DNA from: a virus
Reading direction: 5' to 3' (one strand)
Length of the DNA: 39,023 bases
IMG/VR virus record: IMGVR_UViG_3300020027_000019
Location: 1 to 39,023 of that record
This document shows positions 22,216 to 29,938 of this stretch, piece after piece. How positions within the stretch are numbered: the stretch's first letter is position 1; every line of letters begins with the position of its first letter. The notes under the pieces are model-generated. The model saw only the letters and a program-made list of their open reading frames with translations, ran no database searches and had not been told where the DNA came from. Position numbers and translations under genes: made by a program.

Positions 22216-22770
22216 TTATGGCATTGGTAGTTCATTGTATGTTCGCCCTAACATAGTTCTGATTATTTCCTCTCTATGCTCTATACCAAGTTCGCATGAG
22301 CGATTAATGAGCATATAACCACTTATGTCTGGATATTCGAAATGTTGGAATGTCACATTACCGATCCTCTTACGGGCAATATATGTATATAGATTATATC
22401 TTTGGTTTTTCTCTAAAGGCTCAACCATGTTAGATTTTCTATCAAATGTTCTTGCTCCAGCAAACCCAAATGATGCCATTGGGTATTCATTAAGAATAAT
22501 AGGGATTATATTCAAACAACTATTCAAAATATTGCCGAGATCGTGTTTATTTGTTATTAGGGAATATTTTTTATCAGTTTTTTTATAGCATTTCGGGTAA
22601 AACTTTATTGAAAAAAAATCATAAAGATGCCCCTCAGCTAATATGACATAATTTAATTTTGTAATAGGGGAATAGAATTTATATATAAACGATAAAAGAT
22701 GATCGGAACCATCTTTTATCGTTATTTTTTGAATGAATTTTAATTCATATCCAGGGTAATTAAAATCCAA
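22216..22770 (-). CDS. Hypothetical protein, 184 residues
   Basis: An AT-rich gene encoding an aromatic-rich, strand-rich protein (MDFNYPGYELKFIQKITIKD...). No domain is recognised. It follows a 62-codon gene by 5 nt and converges with the XRE gene. The strand-switch position in a cargo island suggests a lysogenic-conversion or defence gene, which is only context. Confidence 0.65.
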   Translation of the reverse strand: MDFNYPGYELKFIQKITIKDGSDHLLSFIYKFYSPITKLNYVILAEGHLYDFFSIKFYPKCYKKTDKKYSLITNKHDLGNILNSCLNIIPIILNEYPMASFGFAGARTFDRKSNMVEPLEKNQRYNLYTYIARKRIGNVTFQHFEYPDISGYMLINRSCELGIEHREEIIRTMLGRTYNELPMP

Positions 22771-22775
22771 TACTA

Positions 22776-22964
22776 CTAAGGAATTAAGAAATTATTACAG
22801 TCAAAATTACCCTGAGTCATTCTGCCAGATGGAACTCCTGAAAAAACTTTTGATCCTTTAATGTTCATTTTTTCAACAGTCATAGATTTTACTTCCTTAA
22901 TAGAAGTCCAATTTAACCTAACACCTTTTGGTATTTTATGGCTATTTTTCACTACATGTTGCAT
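22776..22964 (-). CDS. Hypothetical protein, 62 residues
   Basis: A small basic protein (MQHVVKNSHKIPKGVRLNWT...) immediately upstream of the 184-residue gene and likely co-transcribed with it. The pair could be a two-gene module; no toxin or antitoxin family is recognised. Confidence 0.55.
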   Translation of the reverse strand: MQHVVKNSHKIPKGVRLNWTSIKEVKSMTVEKMNIKGSKVFSGVPSGRMTQGNFDCNNFLIP

Positions 22965-23050
22965 GTTGATAATACTTTTAAATCTTGTTTAGTTCTATAT
23001 ATTTAGACAACGGAAAGCCGTAAAAGTTTAGAATTCCGTTAAATTTAATC

Positions 23051-23080
23051 TTGCTTTTCTCATAAATCTTTTTATCTTTG
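23051..23080 (+). promoter_or_regulatory. Promoter in a gene-poor gap
   Basis: CTTG (23050-23053), a 19-nt spacer and TATCTTTG (23073-23080) fit the Bacteroidota consensus with one mismatch in the -33 element. It points right into a 310-bp stretch that ends in a terminator. Confidence 0.6.
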
Positions 23081-23188
23081 CGCCCTCTTTGAGAAAACTT
23101 GACTTCTCAAACATAGTAATATTTGTATAACCAAACAAATCTTTGATATTCCCGAGCTGACCGATCACTTTTCACTATTTCTTCAGTA

Positions 23189-23278
23189 ATGGATCATTCA
23201 ATCATTCACTTATTAATAGAGCTATTTTTATGTTTATACAAACAAAGAATATTAACAAATGATACAACAGTGTGTTAA
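23189..23278 (+). CDS. Possible 29-residue hydrophobic peptide
   Basis: ATG 23189 opens a 29-codon frame (MDHSIIHLLIELFLCLYKQR plus 9 residues). The hydrophobic core and small size resemble toxic membrane peptides of type I systems, but there is no visible ribosome-binding signal and no antisense RNA identified. Confidence 0.25.
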   Translation: MDHSIIHLLIELFLCLYKQRILTNDTTVC

Positions 23279-23390
23279 ATGTTTTGGCGATCGCAAAACG
23301 CTTTAAAATAGGTGATTTTAAATGTAATTTTTTTGTAACAAAATATAAAAAATATTTTATAATCGTATTAATTGTAACATGAGAGAATAA

Positions 23391-23416
23391 AAAAGACCAG
23401 ATCTACTGGTCTTTTT
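23391..23416. terminator. Bidirectional terminator
   Basis: AAAAGACCAG (23391-23400), loop ATCTA, CTGGTCTTTTT (23406-23416). T-runs exist on both strands, so it can end the rightward transcript from 23087 and the leftward antirepressor operon whose last gene stops at 23421. Confidence 0.85.
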
Positions 23417-23420
23417 GCAT

Positions 23421-24140
23421 TTACATCCTTTCGAATACTCGAACCCTTACGAGTCCCTCATTTCTATTTCGTATGACTTTATGAGGTTCAAACTTAACAT
23501 TAGTATTAACACAATATTGGTGTATAGCACGGTTGTACGGTCTTACTCCTAAGCCTTTTATTCCATACTTTTTATTAAATTCTGAAACAGGTATCTGTCT
23601 CTGTTCTATCCATTCATCAATATTGTTTTCAATATGATCAAGCACCAGATGTCCGTATTCTTTTATAAACAATTCATGCCAAGGAGATGGTTGGGTATTT
23701 ATTTCAAATCCTGATGCACCCATAGTTTTGCAAAGAAACTCCTCAATAATTTCCAATTTGTCAGCTCTAGCTTCGATTTGTTTCATATCGTCGTGAAGTT
23801 CCTGACGCTCTTGTTGAAGCTGCCTAGTTAGTTGAAGAAGTGAGGACGTACCAATGAGGTGTTGTTGTTCTAATTGTTCCCATCTTCTGTTAATCTTAAT
23901 TCGTAAAGGAATACTATAACCTGTTATTAGGTCTAAAGTTTGGATTTTGGTAAGGTTGAATTCGCGGTAATATTGACCATTATCAGCCTTGTAGTTCATG
24001 GCTGGAATTTCAGCCATGGTCATTTCAGCATAATGCTTATTTAGGATATCAATATCTGTAAGAACATTCTTATGCAATTTCCCTGTCAATTCCGCAATCT
24101 CGCGGCTAGACATTGTTTTATTGATATTAGCTAAGTCCAT
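23421..24140 (-). CDS. Rha-family phage regulatory protein / antirepressor
   Basis: A 239-residue protein with an N-terminal Rha-type domain (MSSREIAELTGKLHKNVLTD, QYYREFNLTKIQTLDLITGY, IPLRIKINRRWEQLE), a central coiled coil (residues about 95-130, QQERQELHDDMKQIEARADK) and a C-terminal domain (EYGHLVLDHI...FNKKYGIKGLGVRPYN). Rha/ANT proteins interfere with phage repressors or host functions. The start has AAAGGAGG 5 nt upstream. It overlaps the AntA gene by 15 nt; array E upstream suggests repressor control. Confidence 0.85.
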   Translation of the reverse strand: MDLANINKTMSSREIAELTGKLHKNVLTDIDILNKHYAEMTMAEIPAMNYKADNGQYYREFNLTKIQTLDLITGYSIPLRIKINRRWEQLEQQHLIGTSSLLQLTRQLQQERQELHDDMKQIEARADKLEIIEEFLCKTMGASGFEINTQPSPWHELFIKEYGHLVLDHIENNIDEWIEQRQIPVSEFNKKYGIKGLGVRPYNRAIHQYCVNTNVKFEPHKVIRNRNEGLVRVRVFERM

Positions 24141-24381
24141 AAGTACCTCCTTTCGCTGTATTTAAAGTGAGAGCGTATTCGATACGTCTTTTTGTCCCCG
24201 ATACCTGCTCAACAAAATTGTTGAGCAGGGTGTAATCTTCATTTTCAACGAATCCGTACTTTTTAATTCTGTTTTTAATCCAATTTGAAAAATCTTGTCT
24301 GCTTTCCAAAAAAGAATGCAATTCCCTTGCCGATACTGGATTATCAGAATTATTTGGGTTTAGTTTTATTAGCTCTTCCAT
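24127..24381 (-). CDS. AntA/AntB antirepressor domain, truncated
   Basis: An 84-residue protein with the AntA/AntB N-terminal domain: VSARELHSFLESRQDFSNWI, KKYGFVENEDYTLLNN and RRIEYALTLNTAK. Family members usually continue past the TLNTAK position; here the frame ends five residues later (GGTYGLS) and those codons are the Shine-Dalgarno region of the Rha gene. It therefore looks like a domain cut at its boundary and joined to another antirepressor gene. Confidence 0.8.
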   Translation of the reverse strand: MEELIKLNPNNSDNPVSARELHSFLESRQDFSNWIKNRIKKYGFVENEDYTLLNNFVEQVSGTKRRIEYALTLNTAKGGTYGLS

Positions 24382-24382
24382 A

Positions 24383-24580
24383 TTAAATTGCTGATGCGTT
24401 TACTTTTCTGCTTAACAATGCTTTAATGACTTCATGGGGGTTATATTTTTTATTATTGCCCACCTTGTAAAAAGGGATATATCCTTTTTTTATCCAAGCG
24501 TAAAATGTAGCACTTGATATTCCTAAGATTTGGATCATTTTACTACCGGTTACTAGCTGATTTAATTCTGTTGTCTCCAT
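24383..24580 (-). CDS. Excisionase-like / MerR-type HTH protein
   Basis: A 65-residue protein with LVTGSKMIQILGISSATFYA then WIKKGYIPFYKVGNNKKYNP, the HTH_17 pattern with a wing. First gene of the leftward antirepressor operon, 1 nt before the AntA gene. It could be an Alp-type activator or an excisionase. Confidence 0.75.
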   Translation of the reverse strand: METTELNQLVTGSKMIQILGISSATFYAWIKKGYIPFYKVGNNKKYNPHEVIKALLSRKVNASAI

Positions 24581-24619
24581 AATATTTTAGTTATATTTTT
24601 AATAATCTGAATAAAGTAA

Positions 24620-24657
24620 AAATAAACAAAATAAACAAATAATAATCAAAACAAACA
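24620..24657 (-). promoter_or_regulatory. Operator array E (9-11-9 spacing) before the antirepressor operon
   Basis: On the minus strand units start at 24657 (TGTTTGTTT), 24648 (TGATTATTA), 24637 (TGTTTATTT) and 24628 (TGTTTATTT), again 9-11-9. It lies 40 bp before the HTH gene. No clean -33/-7 pair is seen in the phase found at arrays A and D; TACTTTAT at 24618-24611 is a weak -7 candidate. Confidence 0.65.
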
Positions 24658-24734
24658 TTATATTTTTTTGTATGAATTGTTTATTCAGTACTATTTAATT
24701 ACCTCCTTAATTGTAGTTGATTTGAATTTTAGAT

Positions 24735-25040
24735 TTACTTACTGTGATTCTCCAAAATGTTAATAGTCTTCTTGATCAATGAGTCACTTAGATTAATTCG
24801 GCTAATAGTTTCAATGGCTTCGCAAATTTGCTCTTTGTTAGCGGGGTCAATAGACAACAGCAGTGCATTGATGATGGAATTTGATCTATCCGATTGCATA
24901 ACATCATTTAACCAGTTTAATTGAAATAAAAGATTATGAAGATTTTCAGCTGTATCCTGATCGAGAAGGATATCTTGAGTTAATGGGGCTACAATATTAG
25001 AAGGTAGCTCAAATTGGGTTGTTTGTGTTGTGTTTCGCAT
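24735..25040 (-). CDS. Hypothetical helical protein, 101 residues
   Basis: Starts at ATG 25040 (MRNTTQTTQFELPSNIVAPL...); the frame extends to 25097 but the added residues are not protein-like. The product is leucine- and asparagine-rich and helical (ENLHNLLFQLNWLNDVMQSD). No family recognised. The gap 25041-25272 beside it holds nothing I can identify. Confidence 0.6.
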   Translation of the reverse strand: MRNTTQTTQFELPSNIVAPLTQDILLDQDTAENLHNLLFQLNWLNDVMQSDRSNSIINALLLSIDPANKEQICEAIETISRINLSDSLIKKTINILENHSK

Positions 25041-25272
25041 TTTATCACAAATTATCGGCAACAAAAAAGCCCTGCCGTGTGGGGTTGCGAAACACATTGA
25101 AGCCAGTAAGAACTACTGAGAATCAAAAACCACATCGACAGAGCAAAGCCTGAATATAGATACCTAGTATCTAAAATTATTTTTTTTGTAAAGATTTTTT
25201 CTGGAAGTTCTTCACCTACTTCAATGTATTTCGCATTTCAAAGATGATAAACATTTTTGATAAATGCAAATT

Positions 25273-25644
25273 TTACTGAATAGAGATATCTGTAAAAATT
25301 TTTATATCCTTATTAAAAGTAGCTCTAGCACTTTGTGTAACTATTCCTCCAAAGCCGTTTTTAGCTCTAAAATCAACAATGACTGTTAGAGTACCATCTT
25401 TATTATCTCTGAATTTACTTTCAACAAACTCAAAACTATTTGGGTCGTTCAACTTACTCTTTATTTCAGAAGCCAATTCACTTCTGGAAGAGTTGAAGTA
25501 TCTCTTGTATTCCTCATTTGGGTCATTTGAATCAGATTTTGAGTTGAAATTAAAATTTATAAATAATAAAACAACGCCAATAGCTACTAATATTGATATT
25601 ATAGCAACTCTTTCTTTCTTCCTCCTAATTTCATCTGGAATCAT
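25273..25644 (-). CDS. Membrane-anchored protein, paralogue of the neighbouring lipoprotein
   Basis: A 123-residue protein with a short basic N-terminus (MIPDEIRRKKER), one membrane segment (VAIISILVAIGVVLLFINF) and an outside domain with KSKLNDPNSFEFVESKF and VDFRAKNGFGGIVTQSAR. The same two motifs (NDPxSxE and FRAKNGFG) occur in the lipoprotein at 25725-26141, so the two are diverged copies with different anchors. A -7-like TATATTTG lies at 25680-25673. Likely a lysogenically expressed envelope protein, for example superinfection exclusion; this is inference. Confidence 0.65.
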   Translation of the reverse strand: MIPDEIRRKKERVAIISILVAIGVVLLFINFNFNSKSDSNDPNEEYKRYFNSSRSELASEIKSKLNDPNSFEFVESKFRDNKDGTLTVIVDFRAKNGFGGIVTQSARATFNKDIKIFTDISIQ

Positions 25645-25724
25645 AATTTATTATATTAAATGATTAATTCATCAAATATAATAATTCTTTACATCAAGCT
25701 TCTTCGATAAATGCAAATGTTAAT

Positions 25725-26141
25725 TTAATCCAAAGTATCAGCCGAACTATCAACTTTACTCAATTCTTTATCAAAATAAAATACTTTAGAGTTTAATATT
25801 TTTGCACCAAATCCATTTTTAGCCCTAAACTTATGTCTCATCATGAATCCTGAAAATTCAGGTTTATTATTACTCATTAAGCTATCTCTAACAAAATTAT
25901 ACCGTTTTTGACTTATTCTTGCATCAATAAATTTTTCATTATTTTCATTAAAAGATGGAATGTAAGTGTACGAAGATTTAAGAGTGTCGATCTTATCAAA
26001 TTCAACAGGCTCATAACTTTCTGGGTCATTTGCATTTTCTTTAATGTAATCAGCTATCAAAACTTTAGCCTTATATTCATTTGAATATTTACATCCTAAA
26101 AGAGCAGATGAAAAAATCACTCCCATTAAATACTTTTTCAT
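25725..26141 (-). CDS. Lipoprotein, paralogue of the neighbouring membrane protein
   Basis: Starting at ATG 26141 the protein has 138 residues with a lipobox signal (MKKYLMGVIFSSALLGC, acylated Cys17). The mature domain contains NANDPESYEPVEF and HKFRAKNGFGAKILNSKVFY, shared with the 123-residue neighbour. An in-frame ATG at 26168 would spoil the signal peptide and is rejected. A consensus promoter precedes it. Confidence 0.75.
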   Translation of the reverse strand: MKKYLMGVIFSSALLGCKYSNEYKAKVLIADYIKENANDPESYEPVEFDKIDTLKSSYTYIPSFNENNEKFIDARISQKRYNFVRDSLMSNNKPEFSGFMMRHKFRAKNGFGAKILNSKVFYFDKELSKVDSSADTLD

Positions 26142-26165
26142 AATGTTAATATATAAGTTAAGAAC

Positions 26166-26196
26166 CAAATATATCCATTAAGACCCATCAATCAAA
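26166..26196 (-). promoter_or_regulatory. Promoter of the lipoprotein gene
   Basis: On the minus strand TTTG (26196-26193), 19 nt, TATATTTG (26173-26166). The predicted start near 26159 is 18 nt before the ATG at 26141. No operator array of the A/D type covers it, so it could be active in the lysogen. Confidence 0.65.
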
Positions 26197-26208
26197 GCCT
26201 CGCGCTAA
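26196..26208 (-). repeat. 13-nt inverted repeat TTAGCGCGAGGCT, right copy
   Basis: Reverse-oriented match to 20343-20355. It abuts the -33 element of the lipoprotein promoter. Confidence 0.5.
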
Positions 26209-26423
26209 TCTCCAGCAAATATAACAAACTTTTTAAATAAACATAACATAAACGTTAAGTCGTGTTAATTAATACTCATCCACCCATACCCAAGTTGTCT
26301 ACCATCACATTGACAATTACAACTATTTTTCCTCACCATACCCTCTAAGTAAATTTGTCAAAAGCAGGTGTGAACTAATAAGGAAGGCCATCTAAATTGG
26401 GATACAACTACAAAAAAACACAA
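26209..26423 (+). promoter_or_regulatory. Gap before the head genes with a possible promoter
   Basis: No gene is seen here. TAAATTTG at 26350-26357 matches the -7 consensus and would serve the head operon, but the -33 position has TTTT. TTGACAA (26310-26316) and TTGTCAA (26355-26361) form a short inverted repeat around it. Confidence 0.35.
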
Positions 26424-27065
26424 ATGGATATTAAAAAAGCAATTAGAGCATTACTTCAAACAAAGTTTGGGGGCGCGCAACTTTCAAATGCAAGGGTTGA
26501 TTCTCTTGCCGCTAAGTTAGAGGGGAAAGTTACAACAGAAGAAGAATTGGAACAGAAGCTTTCTGCGATGGATGAAATTCTACCATTTACAGAAATTGTA
26601 AAGGAAGATGACCGTCAGCGCAGTATTCAAGCCGAATTGGACAAGTTGAAGGGGAAACCTCCTGAGCCAGCTCCAATAGTTGAACCGGTACCTACATCTG
26701 AGCAAGGAGACGCTAATAAGGCTGTCCTTGATGCGATAAAAGCATTAACTGATACAGTACAGGGGTTAAAGGGTGATAAAGTTGTAAATGATAGGAAATC
26801 TTTAATACAAGCAAGACTTAAAGATGCTAATGAGGACTATAGCGCAAGAATTGTTCGAGACTTTTGTCGTATGAACTTTGCTGATGATGCAGCCTTTGAA
26901 GAATACTTAAGTGATGTAGAAAAGGATTTTACTGCTCACGTTCAAACAACAGCTGAAAGTAAATTGGGTAAGGACGCTCCATTTGTGAGTGTTGGAAAGG
27001 ATGGTAGGGTCAATGAAGCATCACAATCTGAAATTGATCAACTGTTCGGAGAAATTAAAATTTAA
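26424..27065 (+). CDS. Scaffold-like head assembly protein
   Basis: Starts at ATG 26424 (MDIKKAIRALLQTKFGG...), preferred to the in-frame TTG at 26397. The 213-residue protein is highly charged and helical, with a proline-rich linker (KPPEPAPIVEPVP) and a C-terminal segment (VGKDGRVNEASQSEIDQLFG), the usual look of a capsid scaffold. It lies directly before the decoration and capsid genes. No protease motif is seen. Confidence 0.6.
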   Translation: MDIKKAIRALLQTKFGGAQLSNARVDSLAAKLEGKVTTEEELEQKLSAMDEILPFTEIVKEDDRQRSIQAELDKLKGKPPEPAPIVEPVPTSEQGDANKAVLDAIKALTDTVQGLKGDKVVNDRKSLIQARLKDANEDYSARIVRDFCRMNFADDAAFEEYLSDVEKDFTAHVQTTAESKLGKDAPFVSVGKDGRVNEASQSEIDQLFGEIKI

Positions 27066-27082
27066 TTTAAAAACTAACAAAA

Positions 27083-27493
27083 ATGGGAGTACAAATAAAC
27101 TTAGTTGACGATACCATTAACATTGACACCTCAAAAGATGGCATTGTTATCATTGAGAACATTGTTTCCATTCGTGGGGGCAAAGCGTTAGATGTTACTG
27201 GGTATCCATTAGACGTGCTTAACGCTGGGCATGTACTTATAAAAGAAACAGCGACTGGTAATTACAAACCAATGCCTTTAGCTGCTGGGAACGTAGCTTA
27301 TGACGCTCTTCCAGCAGGACATACGTATGCAGGTATTTTGGTAGCGACGATTTTAACAAAACGCCCAGCGGCTGGAGTAATGACTTGGGGGGTAGTGAAT
27401 GAAGTATCGTCTCCATTTCCTGTCGCTACAATAAAATCAGCATTTTTAACAGCATTAAGTAACAAAATTGAATTTAGATCAGACTTAACATAA
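27083..27493 (+). CDS. Putative head decoration protein
   Basis: A 136-residue, strand-rich protein (NAGHVLIKETATGNYKPMPL, LPAGHTYAGILVATILTKRP) located between scaffold and major capsid genes, the place of lambda gpD-like decoration proteins. Sequence family not certain. TAATG overlap with the capsid gene suggests matched expression. Confidence 0.55.
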   Translation: MGVQINLVDDTINIDTSKDGIVIIENIVSIRGGKALDVTGYPLDVLNAGHVLIKETATGNYKPMPLAAGNVAYDALPAGHTYAGILVATILTKRPAAGVMTWGVVNEVSSPFPVATIKSAFLTALSNKIEFRSDLT

Positions 27494-28575
27494 TGGCAGA
27501 GCAAACACAATTCATAAAATATGTACAGAAGTACTTTACTGGGTACATTGCTTCTGTATACAAGACAATCAATGGGGAAAAGAAAGCCCCAAGCTACCTT
27601 TACAAGTCAATGCTTGTGCCAAAGCAGTCTGTAGATGGTAAATGGACATCCTTAATGTCAGATAATCAAAATGTATCTGCTGATGTAGTAGCAATGGATT
27701 CTCCGTTACCATTAAAGATGCGCCCATCAATGGGTTCGGTTAGTGGTGATATTCCTAAAATTGGGATGGAGCTGAAGTTGAATGAAAACCAATTGGACGC
27801 CATCGACACACTTCGTGCGAAAAACGCTGACATCAAAGACATCGTAGACGAGATCTTCGATGATACTAAACGTAGCATTGTCGGTGTTGAAGAGCAAAAG
27901 GAATATTTATTCCTCCGCGGCTTCTCAAGTGGAATTGCGTTAACTGATAGTGATAATGTCGGTTCGGGTATCCGTGTCAATTACGGATACGTTAATCAGG
28001 CAGGATCTACTGTAATTCTGTCACAAGCTAACTTAGCTACAGCAACTCCGATTGCGGATGCTCGTGCGCAAATCGACAAAGCGGATGAAGCAGGAATTAC
28101 AATTGGGTACATGACCCTTGACAAGGCGACTTTAGACCTAATGCGTAATACAAATGAAACTAAAGATTTGTACGCTGTTTATTCAGGAAACTTTGGGACA
28201 ACCAAGCCAGCTCCATCTGCTAAAAACTATCCTGATTTCCTTGAATCAGAGTTAGGCGTTAAGGTAATTGTTGTTAACCGATCTATCAAGTTTGAGAAGG
28301 ATAGTGTTAAAAAGACTGTTAAAGCTTGGGATGCTGGTAAAATTATTTTGCACCCTGATTTAACAGTTGGTCAATTAGTTTGGAAAAAGCCAGTTGAGGC
28401 TGATCACCAGTCTAAAGCAGTTGAATACCGTAATGGCGAACATGGTGCGTTAATATCCAAGTATGTTACACATAAACCATTTGGAGAGTTTACAGATATA
28501 CAGGCTAGATGTCTTCCAGTTATCAATAACGTAAATGAAATCTTCCAATTAGACACTAAAATAGTTCAAGCATAA
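27493..28575 (+). CDS. Major capsid protein (lambda gpE-like fold)
   Basis: A 360-residue protein in capsid position. It has VGVEEQKEYLFLRGFSSGIA, the central ATPIADARAQIDKADEAGIT and YMTLDKATLDLMRN segments and the C-terminal HPDLTVGQLVWKKPVEADHQ block, all in the order seen in phage_cap_E-type capsids. TAATG overlaps on both sides. Confidence 0.8.
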   Translation: MAEQTQFIKYVQKYFTGYIASVYKTINGEKKAPSYLYKSMLVPKQSVDGKWTSLMSDNQNVSADVVAMDSPLPLKMRPSMGSVSGDIPKIGMELKLNENQLDAIDTLRAKNADIKDIVDEIFDDTKRSIVGVEEQKEYLFLRGFSSGIALTDSDNVGSGIRVNYGYVNQAGSTVILSQANLATATPIADARAQIDKADEAGITIGYMTLDKATLDLMRNTNETKDLYAVYSGNFGTTKPAPSAKNYPDFLESELGVKVIVVNRSIKFEKDSVKKTVKAWDAGKIILHPDLTVGQLVWKKPVEADHQSKAVEYRNGEHGALISKYVTHKPFGEFTDIQARCLPVINNVNEIFQLDTKIVQA

Positions 28576-28850
28576 TGGCAGAAGAAATTAAAGAGGTAAA
28601 AGGAGCGCAATTAGATGCTCCTAAATCTTCTCCACAAGGTGGTGAGGATCCTAAAGAAGCAGCTGATAAAGCGGATACTGAGGCTAAAGCGGCTAAAAAA
28701 GATAATAAGCCAAAGGGATACATTGTTATTTCCCCATTTTCTGATATCAATAATTTTAAAAAGACTTGGAATAAAGGTGACGATGTATCTCATTTTGATG
28801 CAGATCGCTTGGCGATGTGTATTGATCGTGGACTAGTTAAGGAATCATAG
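28575..28850 (+). CDS. Small head-region protein, 91 residues
   Basis: Its N-terminal half is an acidic and lysine/alanine-rich low-complexity stretch (KEAADKADTEAKAAKKDNKP); the C-terminal half is a compact domain (GYIVISPFSDINNFKKTWNK, DADRLAMCIDRGLVKES) similar to small proteins found after capsid genes. Function not recognised. Confidence 0.6.
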   Translation: MAEEIKEVKGAQLDAPKSSPQGGEDPKEAADKADTEAKAAKKDNKPKGYIVISPFSDINNFKKTWNKGDDVSHFDADRLAMCIDRGLVKES

Positions 28851-28852
28851 AT

Positions 28853-29182
28853 ATGGCAAGTGTAAAGGAAGTCTTAATTTCTTCAATGGGGTATAAATTC
28901 ACAGATGCAACAGTAGAAACGGTATTGGTGGAAAATGGTTTAAACGCAAATGATGTGCGCCTACCCCTAGACAAAGATCAGACTAAAGCGTTGGATTTAT
29001 CACGTGTTGGATTAATAGACTTCCTTTTAACACTTCCTAAATCTGTTAAGGAGTTGGATTTTCAAATGACGCAACAGGATGCTGAAGCTTTGGAAAATTT
29101 ACGAAGAAGGTTGCTGTTAAGGTATGGGATTGATGAAGTCACTTCTGATTCTGGTTTTATTGATATATCTAATACACACTAG
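28853..29182 (+). CDS. Putative head-tail connector protein
   Basis: A 109-residue helical protein (MASVKEVLISSMGYKFTDAT...) in the position of the adaptor (gp6/gp15-like) protein that binds the portal. Motif-level support is weak; context is strong. Confidence 0.55.
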   Translation: MASVKEVLISSMGYKFTDATVETVLVENGLNANDVRLPLDKDQTKALDLSRVGLIDFLLTLPKSVKELDFQMTQQDAEALENLRRRLLLRYGIDEVTSDSGFIDISNTH

Positions 29183-29192
29183 AAGATCAAGT

Positions 29193-29468
29193 ATGATGAT
29201 TGAACAGTATCCAGATAAGTTAGTACGTGATGATGGTTCAGAACTATCGTGTAGGTTTTATCCTAACAGTAGAGGTGTCGGTATTAAAAAGGTTATTGAT
29301 GGAGTAGAAGTATATGCTAAGTATGTTATTGCTCTACCACTAGATACTCCAACAATGCTGATAGGTGAGGTTATTATTGGATATGACAGAAATGGTTCTG
29401 TTATTGTTTGGAAAGAAGAGCTTGCTCTTTTTCACCCTGGTCAACTACATTGTGTAGCTTATGTATAA
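29193..29468 (+). CDS. Putative head-closure protein
   Basis: Starts at ATG 29193 (MMIEQYPDKLVRDDGSELSC...); an upstream in-frame ATG at 29124 overlaps the previous gene and encodes a spurious hydrophobic stretch. The 91-residue product is strand-rich, as expected for a head-closure (gp16-like) beta-barrel. Assigned mainly by position. Confidence 0.5.
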   Translation: MMIEQYPDKLVRDDGSELSCRFYPNSRGVGIKKVIDGVEVYAKYVIALPLDTPTMLIGEVIIGYDRNGSVIVWKEELALFHPGQLHCVAYV

Positions 29469-29479
29469 TCTGAATAGGC

Positions 29480-29938
29480 ATGTTTAAGGTAGTATTAGAT
29501 ATGACTCCTACTGAAATCGATTCATTCCTTAAAGAACAATTTGAAGAGGTTGATCGACAAACATTAGAGCAGTTTAAATTAGTTCTTACTGAAGCTTTAA
29601 AAATTCAACGCGCTAAGATGCGAGCGGATGGAGGATATAACGATGATACAGGCCAATTGCGATCAAGTACTGGTGGGATTATCTACAGAGATGGGAAAGT
29701 GTTATTTGAAGATTTTGAATTATCTCCTTATGGTACTGATAAAGATCCAGGTTTGAAGGTGGGTAGAGAAAAAGCACTTGCTGAGATCAGAGAGTCAAAA
29801 GGTTGGGGAATAACAATAGTCGCAGGAATGGAATACGCTAGTTGGGTGGAAAGAAATCATCATCTAACCGTTTTAAAAACAGCTGTATCAGAAGTGGAAA
29901 AAACACTGGAGCAAGCATTCAACAATATTGATGTATGA
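29480..29938 (+). CDS. HK97 gp10-like neck/tail-completion protein
   Basis: A 152-residue protein with the family pattern: an N-terminal helix, DDTGQLRSSTGGIIYRDGKV and YASWVERNHHLTVLKTAV near the C-terminus, matching the tube-end adaptor proteins of HK97 gp10 type. It overlaps the next gene by 4 nt. Confidence 0.7.
   Translation: MFKVVLDMTPTEIDSFLKEQFEEVDRQTLEQFKLVLTEALKIQRAKMRADGGYNDDTGQLRSSTGGIIYRDGKVLFEDFELSPYGTDKDPGLKVGREKALAEIRESKGWGITIVAGMEYASWVERNHHLTVLKTAVSEVEKTLEQAFNNIDV

Larger units (their letters stand above)
23087..23416 (+). ncRNA. Candidate stand-alone transcript of about 330 nt
   Basis: The predicted transcript starts at about 23087 with a perfect 8-bp hairpin TTTGAGAA/TTCTCAAA (23088-23111), contains a second near-palindrome GTTTTGGCGATCGCAAAAC (23281-23299) and ends at the terminator 23391-23416. 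Only a 29-codon ORF lies inside. The gap 22965-23420 otherwise holds no gene. Confidence 0.4.

Noticed and set aside
22325-22588. Rightward 87-codon frame opposite the 22216-22770 gene
   Set aside because: It is the shadow of the leftward gene, which has better context and protein-like composition.
26216-26254. Sixth operator-type array before the lipoprotein gene (CGTTTATGT, TGTTTATTT on the minus strand, 11 bp apart)
   Set aside because: Only two units, and their phase relative to the nearby -7 element differs from arrays A and D; A/T-rich chance similarity is likely.
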